Shown one piece after another: positions 33,337-41,266 of a stretch of 64,000 bases of DNA. The first letter of the stretch is position 1. Each line of letters begins with the position of its first letter. Source of the DNA: Luteithermobacter gelatinilyticus. GTDB taxonomy: Bacteria > Pseudomonadota > Alphaproteobacteria > Sphingomonadales > Emcibacteraceae. The position numbers were made by a program, and so were the translations under genes. Under the pieces are notes generated by a model. The model saw only the letters and a program-made list of their open reading frames with translations, did not search any database and was not told the origin of the DNA. The stretch spans positions 502,501-566,500 of the forward strand of contig NZ_CP040517.1 of NCBI RefSeq assembly GCF_005849285.1, read 5' to 3'.

Positions 33337-35684
33337 TGTTCTGGCTGGCTTCCCCGCAGGATCAGGAAGAGATCACCTATATCCGCCGGTTTACGCCGCG
33401 CTACTGGAGTGTGAATTTTCCTCGTCCCATGATGGGCTCGGTGGTGACCACCGGACCGGATTCATTGAAAGTGAATGTCCTGTTTTATCGGAAAGAGGAT
33501 TTGTGCGGCCTGATCTGGGACAGCGAAGACCGTGAGGATCATCCCCTTCTGGCTCATGAGACAAAACGGGATTATTCGAATACGATACTTTCCTTTCGCT
33601 GGCAAAGCACGGGGCTTGTGTCTCTGGAGGCGCTGCATGGCGCCACCTTGACCATTGAGGGGCGGGATGCCACAGGGAGTGCGCGAGTGTGGTATGTGCG
33701 TCTTGCCAATTATGCCACCGGTACGGGCGAAGACGCCGAAATTATACTGGATTTTGACAATCTCGATGGCGGGTTCACGCTTCCGGCAGAGGCCGACCCC
33801 GTTTGGCCCGGCGATATTGATCGACTGTTCATCAGCCTGGTGCCGTCGGAATATAACGGCGTGGATACCGGTCCATTGGCCATCCCGGAATCCGCAGAGG
33901 TAAGTCTGTCGGATATTCGCGTTTCGGGCGGCACATCTACCCTGAAACTGGGGGACGGATATGTTCGGCCTCATGATGTGCGCCTCGCCAATGGCTATGA
34001 CGATGCCTATCATCTTACGCCGGAACGGGTGATCTGGTCCATGTTGCACTTGGGGTATCGCGATATCATCACCCATTATGTGGGGATGAGCCATTATTTC
34101 AGCCTTGCTTGGGACGGTAGTGCCTATCGTGTGGACCCGGCACGGGATCGGCTCAATGCCCCCGCCCGGATCTGGCATCAGGATTTTCTGGCCCGGGCGC
34201 AATATTTCGGTTTCGAGGTCATCCTGTCCCTGTCTTACGAACTTCTGGCAGAATACGCGCCCGACGACTGGCAGCAATTGGCTCATGACGGCAGCCCGGC
34301 GCGGACCGGCTGGGCCCCGCCATCGACCCTGTTGCCGCCGACTCATACGGCAGCCATGACCTACCTTAAGGAGGTGTTTCTGGAACTGGCCGATCTACAG
34401 GTGGCGGCCGGGATGGCGGTGAAGCTTCAGATTGGGGAACCCTGGTGGTGGATCAGTCTGGGCCCGGCGTCGTCCGTGCCGCATTTTTACGATCCCGCCA
34501 CCACGGCGCTGTATACGGCGGAAACCGGCCTTTCCGTGCCGGCCCGGCATCAACTGGCCACGGAAAGCTATACGGCGGATCAGGAGGCGTATCTGGTGTG
34601 GCTTGGCGAAAAACTGGCGGCGTCCACCCTGATGATCCGGGATGCGGTGAAGGCCGTTCATGCCACGGCGGACGTGGGACTGCTGTTTTATACGCCGCAG
34701 GTGCTGCTGAATGAAGCCCCGATGGCGGCGCTGGCGAATTTTCCGGCAGGGAGCTGGCAATGGCCGGCCTTTGATTTCTTTCAGATCGAGGATTACGACC
34801 ATGTGATCGACGCGGCCTGGAAGGATCATGAGAGGGGGTTGGCGATGGTGATGTCCTCTCTCGCTTATCCAATGGAAAGGCTGCATTATTTTTCGGGATT
34901 TAATCTGACAGCAGGGAATCCGGAAATCTGGCGCAACATGGACCGGGCGATCCGGGACGGCCGTTCCCGATCCTTTGAACAGGTCTTTGTCTGGGCCTGG
35001 CCGCAGGTGGTGCGGGATGGTTTTGTGTATAATCAGGAACAGGATCAGGACATGAGCGGTTTTCACGAAGTACAGTTTCCCACGGATATCGGCTACGGAG
35101 CCAGTGGCGGTCCGGTGTTTTCCACTCAGGTGGTGGAAATGGCTTCCGGCCATGAACAACGCATCCAGGAATGGGCGGAACCGCGTCTGGTGTTTGAAGT
35201 GGGCACGGCTTTGCGCTCCGAAGATGATCTGGCCGAGCTTCTGGCGTTTTTCCGGGCTCGGGCAGGTCGAGCCTATGGTTTTCGCTTCAAGGACTGGTCC
35301 GATTACAAAAGTTGCCCGCCTGGCACTGACGTGCGGGCACAGGATCAGGTGATCGGTGTGGGCGACGGTCTGGAAACGGATTTTTACCTGATCAAGACGT
35401 ATCAGAGCGGGGCGGAAAACCAGGTCCGCAGAATCCACAAACCGGTGGTGGGAACGGTGCGGGTGGCATTGGACGGCGCAGAACAGCTGACGGGCTGGAC
35501 GGTGGAAGAGACCACCGGGCTGGTCCGCTTCGATGTGCCGCCCGCGACGGGAGTAACCATAACAACGGGATTTGAGTTTGATGTGCCGGTTCGTTTTGCC
35601 GAAGACAGTCTGGCGCTGACCCTGGAAACGTTTCGCGCCGGACAGGTGCCGCAAATTTCCCTGATTGAGGTAAGGCTGGCCTAG
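33336..35684 (+). CDS. DUF2460 distal tail protein with large N-terminal sheath/TIM-barrel-like extension
   Basis: 782 residues. The last 210 or so (FHEVQFPTDIGYGASGGPVF, then RLVFEVGTALRSEDDLAELL, FRARAGRAYGFRFKDWSDYK) are the GTA gp12/DUF2460 distal tail protein, which normally stands alone at about 200 residues. Residues 1-200 are beta-rich; 205-565 alternate strands and helices (WSMLHLGYRDIITHYVGMSH, GFEVILSLSYELLAEY) with QIGEPWWW (Glu368) and FFQIEDYDHV (Glu485), reminiscent of clan GH-A glycosidase strands 4 and 7. Resembles the non-contractile tail sheath proteins of some phages. The stop TAG belongs to palindromic element copy E. Confidence 0.85.
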   Translation: MFWLASPQDQEEITYIRRFTPRYWSVNFPRPMMGSVVTTGPDSLKVNVLFYRKEDLCGLIWDSEDREDHPLLAHETKRDYSNTILSFRWQSTGLVSLEALHGATLTIEGRDATGSARVWYVRLANYATGTGEDAEIILDFDNLDGGFTLPAEADPVWPGDIDRLFISLVPSEYNGVDTGPLAIPESAEVSLSDIRVSGGTSTLKLGDGYVRPHDVRLANGYDDAYHLTPERVIWSMLHLGYRDIITHYVGMSHYFSLAWDGSAYRVDPARDRLNAPARIWHQDFLARAQYFGFEVILSLSYELLAEYAPDDWQQLAHDGSPARTGWAPPSTLLPPTHTAAMTYLKEVFLELADLQVAAGMAVKLQIGEPWWWISLGPASSVPHFYDPATTALYTAETGLSVPARHQLATESYTADQEAYLVWLGEKLAASTLMIRDAVKAVHATADVGLLFYTPQVLLNEAPMAALANFPAGSWQWPAFDFFQIEDYDHVIDAAWKDHERGLAMVMSSLAYPMERLHYFSGFNLTAGNPEIWRNMDRAIRDGRSRSFEQVFVWAWPQVVRDGFVYNQEQDQDMSGFHEVQFPTDIGYGASGGPVFSTQVVEMASGHEQRIQEWAEPRLVFEVGTALRSEDDLAELLAFFRARAGRAYGFRFKDWSDYKSCPPGTDVRAQDQVIGVGDGLETDFYLIKTYQSGAENQVRRIHKPVVGTVRVALDGAEQLTGWTVEETTGLVRFDVPPATGVTITTGFEFDVPVRFAEDSLALTLETFRAGQVPQISLIEVRLA

Positions 35685-35719
35685 GGTGAATTGAGCCAAC
35701 CTATTCACAATTCACTCTA
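35682..35719. repeat. Short palindromic element, copy E, at the DUF2460 gene stop
   Basis: 38 bases: TAGGGTGAATTGAGCC, AACCTATTCACAATTCACTCTA in two parts. The first three bases are the stop codon of the preceding gene. The right two-thirds match the 3' end of the long copies exactly. A weaker arm (CTCCTCACAACTCACTGTA, 35726-35744) follows. Confidence 0.9.
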
Positions 35720-35799
35720 TGTCATCTCCTCACAACTCACTGTAAAAGACGGGTCGCTCTAAAAGACAGACGAAACATCAACATGCAAAGGCGGATAAG

Positions 35800-36642
35800 A
35801 TGAAAACCCTTTCCCAGGATCTGAAGGCTCACTTGCAGCAGGATTTGCTGACCTTGTGCTGGTGCTGGCGTCTGGTACGCCGTGACGGAATTAGCCTGGG
35901 GTTTACCACTCATGACCGCCCCGTGATCCATGATCATTTCACCTATCAGCCCGTGGATGGTTTTCTGCCCAGCGCGGTTAGCAGCAGTCATGGCCTGAAT
36001 GTGGATAATCTGGAGGTCTCTGCCGTTGTCTCCTCCGGGGCCATCCGCCGGGAGGATATTCTTGCCGGGCGATATGATCATGCCCGGGTGGAGGTTTTTC
36101 AGCTTAACTGGGCAGCACCCGAACAGGGGCGGATCCGGCACCGCTCCGGCTGGGTGGGGGAAGTCAGCGTGGAAGATCATCATTTTATAGCGGAAATTCG
36201 CGGCTTAACCCAGAAGTTGCAGCAAAAGATCGGGGAAATCTGTTCCCCGGAATGCCGGGCGGAACTGGGTGGGCCGCGCTGTCATGTGGATTTGGCCCGC
36301 TTTACGCGCACCGGACAAGCCAGCGCCGTCACCGACCGCCAGACCTTCAGTGAGGCCGCCGCTCCGGAAGCCGATGGCTGGTTTACCTATGGCCTGCTGC
36401 GCTGGATCACGGGGGCGAATGCCGGGCTGGTGCGGGAGGTGAAGTCCTATGCCGGTGGCAGTTATCAGCTATATGACCCCCTGCCGGATGATATTCGCAC
36501 CGGCGATGTCTTCAAGGTTCAGGCCGGCTGCGACAAAAGAGCCGCAACCTGCCGGAACAAGTTCAATAATTTTGTGAATTTCCGAGGCGAACCTCGCCTC
36601 CCGGGCCATGACAGCCTGTATTATTACCCGGGCCTGAAATGA
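35800..36642 (+). CDS. DUF2163 tail hub protein (GTA gp13-like)
   Basis: 280 residues. LTLCWCWRLVRRDGISLGFT is the family start, then FTTHDRPVIHD, DNLEVSAVVSSGAI and the C-terminal AGCDKRAATCRNKFNNF. Cys148, Cys152, Cys161, Cys244 and Cys251 are placed as in related hub proteins, which are thought to bind an iron-sulfur cluster. The protein would form a ring in the baseplate. AAGGCGG precedes the ATG. The next gene on this strand is separated by an oppositely oriented gene. Confidence 0.93.
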   Translation: MKTLSQDLKAHLQQDLLTLCWCWRLVRRDGISLGFTTHDRPVIHDHFTYQPVDGFLPSAVSSSHGLNVDNLEVSAVVSSGAIRREDILAGRYDHARVEVFQLNWAAPEQGRIRHRSGWVGEVSVEDHHFIAEIRGLTQKLQQKIGEICSPECRAELGGPRCHVDLARFTRTGQASAVTDRQTFSEAAAPEADGWFTYGLLRWITGANAGLVREVKSYAGGSYQLYDPLPDDIRTGDVFKVQAGCDKRAATCRNKFNNFVNFRGEPRLPGHDSLYYYPGLK

Positions 36643-36657
36643 GGGGCTGTGACGGCC

Positions 36658-37365
36658 TTATTTTTTGGATTTGGTTGGTTTGGCCGCGGTTTTTTCCCCA
36701 GGTGTTTTCTTTTCTGTTTTATCTTCCGCTTTGTCTTTGGTCTGTTTTTCGGGTTTTTCAGGTGCGGCGGTGTCCTCATTGGCGACATCACCGTCGGCAG
36801 CTACGGGGTTGCCCTGATCATCCACCTGTTTCCACTGATCGGGGAACAGGCGCACATGAATCTGGTTGACCCGGTTGCTGACATCGGCAATGGCTTTCAG
36901 CAATGCCTCCATATTGTAGCCCACGCCGCGGAAGGTGTAGATTTTGGTGGTGACATCAAAGGCGCGGAAAATATTTTTCATCTCCACATCCTTGTGCGGG
37001 CTGTTGGCGATATCGCCGATGAAGTCATAAAGAATATATTCACCTTTGGACTGGGTGATCCACTGATCATTGGCTTCGTCGGAAAAATCCCACAGAGAGA
37101 GAATATTTTCATTATTCAGCGGATGTTTTTCCGGCAGGCCGAGAATTTCCCTGAGCCGGGCCGCACGGTCCCGGCCTTTCTTGCGCGGGGACCAGAGAAT
37201 ACGGGCCAGCTGATTGGCCGCCGTCATCAGGCCCTGAAGGGCAAAAAAGACTCCCACCGGCGCCTGCTTTTCCAGAGACTGGTTCAATACGCCCACATTG
37301 GCTTCGATGTAGCGGCACTGGTTACGCAGTTCGTGAATATGCATCCCCACTATATTCATATCCAT
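36658..37365 (-). CDS. Unrecognised gene inserted on the opposite strand within the tail module
   Basis: About 235 residues. Two parts: a compact N-terminal domain (to about 180) with MHIHELRNQCRYIEANVGVL, FALQGLMTAANQLARILW, then a Trp/Phe-containing stretch NILSLWDFSDEANDQWIT, and a Lys/Glu/Pro-rich tail of about 55 residues ending KTAAKPTKSKK. No signal peptide or membrane helix. I recognise no domain. The start is set at MDMNIV, which has AAGGA 10 bases upstream; MKEWSI six codons earlier is an alternative. Its 5' end abuts the start of the NlpC/P60 gene, and its stop lies 15 bases past the DUF2163 stop. It is the only minus-strand gene in the locus. Confidence 0.75.
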   Translation of the reverse strand: MDMNIVGMHIHELRNQCRYIEANVGVLNQSLEKQAPVGVFFALQGLMTAANQLARILWSPRKKGRDRAARLREILGLPEKHPLNNENILSLWDFSDEANDQWITQSKGEYILYDFIGDIANSPHKDVEMKNIFRAFDVTTKIYTFRGVGYNMEALLKAIADVSNRVNQIHVRLFPDQWKQVDDQGNPVAADGDVANEDTAAPEKPEKQTKDKAEDKTEKKTPGEKTAAKPTKSKK

Positions 37366-37381
37366 AATTGACCATTCCTTC

Positions 37382-37900
37382 ATGACTGATGTGTTATCCG
37401 GGCCTTCTGACCGTTCCTGTCTGGCAGAGGCCTTCTATAGAAAAAACGCTATTCTAGCGGCAAGATTCTGTCTGGGAACCCCTTTTCGTCACCAGGGGCG
37501 GATTCCTGGTCAAAAACCCGGGGCCGGCCTGGATTGCGTGGGATTGATTTTGTATGTGGGGCGGCGGATTGGTTGTGCCCTGGATGATCACCGTGACTAT
37601 CGCCGTTTTCCCCGGCCCGGCGAGCTGGAACAGGCGGCGCAACGGGCGGGGCTGATCGAACGGGCGGTTACGGCCGCCCTGCCGGGAGATGTGGTGCTGC
37701 TGGCACTTGACAACTCTTTGGACAACTCTTTGCGGCATGCGGGCCTGTTGTCCGAACAGGGACTGATTCATGCCTGCGGCCGGCGGGGAAGGGTGGTGGA
37801 ACACCGGCTGGATCAGGACTGGAGGGACAGACTCCGCCGAGTTTACGCGTTTCCTCAATATTACACTTTCCCGCAATATATCCCACATTATAAGGAGTGA
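37382..37900 (+). CDS. NlpC/P60 peptidase (GTA gp14-like)
   Basis: 172 residues. Cell-wall hydrolase of the tail tip. The catalytic Cys52 is in GAGLDCVGLILYVG and His119 in LRHAGLLSEQ, with LGTPFRHQGR before them. The loop DNSLDNSL comes from a 12-bp tandem repeat. It would help DNA entry through the recipient envelope. It begins on the plus strand head to head with the unrecognised gene. Confidence 0.92.
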   Translation: MTDVLSGPSDRSCLAEAFYRKNAILAARFCLGTPFRHQGRIPGQKPGAGLDCVGLILYVGRRIGCALDDHRDYRRFPRPGELEQAAQRAGLIERAVTAALPGDVVLLALDNSLDNSLRHAGLLSEQGLIHACGRRGRVVEHRLDQDWRDRLRRVYAFPQYYTFPQYIPHYKE

Positions 37901-37904
37901 TGTG

Positions 37905-40163
37905 ATGGCGACACTGGTTCTGACAACGGTGGGGACGGCGCTGGCCGGGCCGGTTGGTGGTCTTGTCGGGGCGCTGGCTGGGCGATCTCTGGATGCTGCG
38001 ATTTTTGGCACACATGCCCAGAGGACGGTGGAAGGGGGACGGCTCACGGATCTGGCGGTGCAGAGTTCCGCCTATGGCCAGAGCCTGCCATGGGTGTATG
38101 GCACGACCCGTCTGTCGGGGAATGTGATCTGGTCCACGGGACTGAAGGAAACCCGCCACGAGGAGGCAGAAACCGTCGGGGGAAAAGGCAGCAAGCAGAC
38201 CGTCACCTCGGTCACCTATACCTACTCGGCATCCTTTGCCATAGCTATATCCGGGCGGCCCATATATGATGTGGGCCGCATCTGGGCGGACGGCAAATTG
38301 TTGCGGGATGCGGCCGGGCGGCTGGCCGTTTCAGGCCAAATGCGAATATATACCGGATCGGAACATCAGATGCCGGACCCATTGATTGAAGCGTCGGACG
38401 GTATGAGTAATGTTTCGGCCCATCGCGGGCTGGCCTATGTCGTGTTTGAAGATCTTGAACTTGCCGAATACGCCAACCGGATTCCCAATCTGACCTTTGA
38501 AGTGATTGCGGATCAAGGCGGGGATATTGACCTGGGGGATATCGTTGCGGATTTATGTTGGCGCAGCGCCCTTGCTTCCGTGGACACCCAGGGGCTGAAG
38601 GCCCGGCTTCCGGGATTTGTTGTGGCGGGACAGGACAGCGCGCGCACTGTTCTGGAGCAGTTGGCCGGGGTTTATGGGTTTGATGTGGTAGAACGCGATG
38701 GCGTTCTGGTGTTTCGGGATCTTGAGCGGCCGTCCGACATGACCATCGCCGCCACTCGACTGGCGCGCGGGGCACCGGGAGAGGGCGGGGGGATCTATCG
38801 TCGGCGCCGCTTGCAGGAAATGGACCTGCCGCGCGAAGTCACGCTGTCCTATTATGATGTGGCGCGGGATTATCAAGGCGGGGTGCAGCGCGCTCGTCGG
38901 CAAACTGTGCTCAGCGACCGGGTTGTCCGCTATAGTCTGCCCGCGATCCTGTCCGCCGCCACCGCCAAGACTCTGACGGAAGATCTTCTGGACAGGGGAT
39001 GGCGTTATCGGGACCGCAGCGTGTTTGCGCTGCCGCCGGCTTATGCTGAACTGGCCCCGGGCGACGTCGTCACGGTCAGTGACGGTGCGCTCAGCCAGAA
39101 AATCCTGCTGGAAGAGATCGAGGACAACGGTGCCCGGCTGGAGTGCCGGGGGGTGATGGTCAGCGGTGCGGCGTCTGTACACACCGTACAGGCCGACAGT
39201 GGCGTCGTGCCACCACAGCAAGTTGTGCCACTGGCGGATAGCCGTATGATCCTGATGGACATGCCGATCATCACCGGTGAAGACATCACATCTCCCCTGT
39301 TGTTTTGCGCCGGAAATGCCCGCACGCCAGGCCGCTGGCCGGGCATGACGGTGCTGACTTCGCGGGATCAGGCGCAGTCCTTTTCCCGGCTCGCGGCCTC
39401 TGCCACGCCGGCGGTTACCGGCCGGGTGGAAAATGTGCTTTCTCCTGGCCCTGCGACCTATTGGGATGAGGCCAGCGAGCTTCTGGTGCGTCTCGATCAC
39501 GTCACAGATGGTCTGGAAAGCCTCACCCCAGAGGCGGTGCTGAATGGCGGTAATATCGCTTGGGTTGGCGGGGAGGTGGTGCAGTTCAGAACGGCGGAGC
39601 AGGTGGAAGCAGACCTGTATCGTCTGACGGGATTGCTGCGGGCTCGGCGCGGCACAGAAGATTACCTGTCCATTCACGTGGCCGGAGAGGTGTTTGTCCT
39701 GCTTCAGGCTGCTACAGTTATCGCTCTGCCGCTCTATCTGGCGGATCGGGGGCGGGGGCTGACATTCAGGGCCGTCACCTTCGGACAAGTGGCCGATGGC
39801 GTTCCGGTTGAAACGCTGACCCCGGGCTTGCGCAGCCTGATGCCCTTTGCTCCCGTCCATGCGCAGGGGTACAGGGATGGGAGCGGCAATCTTACGGTGC
39901 GCTGGATCCGGCGGGGACGTATCGGCGGCGAATGGCAGGACGGTGCGGATGTGCCACTTGGCGAGACTTATGAAAAATATGAGGTCGATATTCTGCGAAA
40001 CGGCGGTGTCCAGCGTACCCTGGCTGCCGGAACTACTGAAATAACCTATCCTGCGGCCCTGCAACAGGCTGATTTCGGCGATCTGCCCGCCAGTGTCCAA
40101 ATGCGTATTTATCAACTCAGCGATACGGTGGGGCGCGGCCTGCCACTCCCTGTCACCCTGTAG
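37905..40163 (+). CDS. Tail hub/host-specificity protein (GTA gp15-like, short form)
   Basis: 752 residues. The start MATLVLTTVGTALAGPVGGL is the usual gp15 N-terminus, followed by YGQSLPWVYGTTRLSGNVIW and the central tail_3-type domain (LEYANRIPNLTFEV-like patterns, VVAGQDSARTVLEQLAGVYG, REVTLSYYDVARDYQ). The C-terminal part has LRARRGTEDYLSIHVAGEVF and MPFAPVHAQGYRDGSGNLTV. R. capsulatus gp15 is about 1,300 residues with a central TIM barrel; no such segment is visible here. The ATG at 37905 has AAGGAG 8 bases upstream. A long palindromic element begins 12 bp after the stop. Confidence 0.92.
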   Translation: MATLVLTTVGTALAGPVGGLVGALAGRSLDAAIFGTHAQRTVEGGRLTDLAVQSSAYGQSLPWVYGTTRLSGNVIWSTGLKETRHEEAETVGGKGSKQTVTSVTYTYSASFAIAISGRPIYDVGRIWADGKLLRDAAGRLAVSGQMRIYTGSEHQMPDPLIEASDGMSNVSAHRGLAYVVFEDLELAEYANRIPNLTFEVIADQGGDIDLGDIVADLCWRSALASVDTQGLKARLPGFVVAGQDSARTVLEQLAGVYGFDVVERDGVLVFRDLERPSDMTIAATRLARGAPGEGGGIYRRRRLQEMDLPREVTLSYYDVARDYQGGVQRARRQTVLSDRVVRYSLPAILSAATAKTLTEDLLDRGWRYRDRSVFALPPAYAELAPGDVVTVSDGALSQKILLEEIEDNGARLECRGVMVSGAASVHTVQADSGVVPPQQVVPLADSRMILMDMPIITGEDITSPLLFCAGNARTPGRWPGMTVLTSRDQAQSFSRLAASATPAVTGRVENVLSPGPATYWDEASELLVRLDHVTDGLESLTPEAVLNGGNIAWVGGEVVQFRTAEQVEADLYRLTGLLRARRGTEDYLSIHVAGEVFVLLQAATVIALPLYLADRGRGLTFRAVTFGQVADGVPVETLTPGLRSLMPFAPVHAQGYRDGSGNLTVRWIRRGRIGGEWQDGADVPLGETYEKYEVDILRNGGVQRTLAAGTTEITYPAALQQADFGDLPASVQMRIYQLSDTVGRGLPLPVTL

Positions 40164-40175
40164 GCGTTTTGTCAC

Positions 40176-40471
40176 TAGAGTGAATTGTGCAGAGGTTGAC
40201 CCATTCTGCCGGTCAGGTCTGGTTCAGGAGCCAGGGATTTGGCGCCGGCCATACTGGCGGTACGGCCCAGCCAAAGGCCGCCGGAACTGGGCCAGACCGG
40301 CCTGGCCCTTCGGGTTGGCGGCTTGGGGCCGCTCACTTTGTCAGACGCCTGGGTCAGACGCCTGGGTCAGACGCTTGGCCCGATGCCCCGCATCGCCCGG
40401 CGCCGTCTTCCGCGTGAGGCGGGCCGCAATCCGTCAACAGAATTGAGCCAACCTCTTCACAATTCACTCTA
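40176..40471. mobile_element. MITE-like element, long copy F (296 bp)
   Basis: Bounded by TA, with the same terminal inverted repeats and interior as copy D at 23567-23849. It differs by a few substitutions and by a 13-bp tandem duplication (repeats of GTCAGACGCCTGG near 40340-40380), which would shift any frame, so the element is not protein coding. Its right end (CACTCTA) touches AAGGAG, the ribosome site of the DUF2793 gene. Confidence 0.85.
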
Positions 40472-40486
40472 AGGAGATCCATTATC

Positions 40487-41152
40487 ATGTCGGAACAAAC
40501 CCCCCGTCTTTCCCTGCCCTATATTTTCAGCAGCCAGGCCCAGAAGGAAATCACCCACAATGAGGCGCTTAATCTTCTGGATGTTCTGGTTCAACCCACA
40601 ATCCTCAACCGGGTCACCGAAGACCCCACGGCACTTGCCCCTCAGGACGGCGATCGTTACATCGTTGGCGCCGCGCCGGTTGGTGACTGGGCCGGACATG
40701 CCGGCGAGATTGCCTGTTATATGGCGGGCTGGAAGTTTGTCATGCCAAAGGCGGGCTGGATGTTTTTTGACGAGGCCAGCACCCATTGGGTTTTCTATGA
40801 CGGCGGGGCCTGGGCGCCGCTGTTCGGGCAGGATGGCAGTTATCTCAAACTGTATGATAAAGATGGCGCAGAACGGGTTTTTGTGGGGTTTTCGGGTATG
40901 GATCACCGAATCATATTGCGGCTTCACAATGATGACGGATCGGCGAAATTCTCCATTCAGGACAGCACTGCAACCGAGGTGTTTGCGGTGGATTCCGACG
41001 GCACTGTAACGGTAGGCGGGGCGCAGGTTCTGACCAGCCGACAGCCGGCGATCGCCGATGCGGCCGGCGGCGCGACCGTGGATGCTGAGGCCAGAACAGC
41101 CCTCAATGCCCTGCTTGCTGCGTGCCGGAATCATGGCCTAATTGCGACCTAA
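40487..41152 (+). CDS. DUF2793 tail-associated protein
   Basis: 221 residues. LSLPYIFSSQAQKEITHNEA, LNLLDVLVQPTILNR and ALAPQDGDRYIVGAAPVGDW give the DUF2793 start, with YMAGWKFVMPKAGWMFFDEA and the C-terminal LAACRNHGLIAT. DUF2793 proteins often lie after the tail hub gene of GTA and related clusters and may be receptor-binding or fibre proteins; this is by association. Its Shine-Dalgarno sequence AAGGAG directly abuts element copy F. Confidence 0.85.
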   Translation: MSEQTPRLSLPYIFSSQAQKEITHNEALNLLDVLVQPTILNRVTEDPTALAPQDGDRYIVGAAPVGDWAGHAGEIACYMAGWKFVMPKAGWMFFDEASTHWVFYDGGAWAPLFGQDGSYLKLYDKDGAERVFVGFSGMDHRIILRLHNDDGSAKFSIQDSTATEVFAVDSDGTVTVGGAQVLTSRQPAIADAAGGATVDAEARTALNALLAACRNHGLIAT

Positions 41153-41266
41153 AAATCTTTTTTCAGCCGAAAAAGCGACATATTCCCCTGTAAAATAAAA
41201 GTTGCAATTTAAGTCAAATTTTCTCCACCCCATTTGGGGAACAATGAACAGGGGAGTGATAAGGAC

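Noticed and set aside
34395-35708. 437-codon minus-strand frame
   Set aside because: Antisense to the DUF2460 gene and starts inside palindromic element copy E.
38553-40175. 540-codon minus-strand frame
   Set aside because: Antisense to the tail hub gene; no ribosome site, no domain, and biased codon use comes from the plus-strand gene.
23546-41200. Possible attachment sites flanking the GTA-like locus
   Set aside because: The repeats at both sides are the MITE-like copies, which also occur elsewhere in short form, and no integrase or tRNA target is present.
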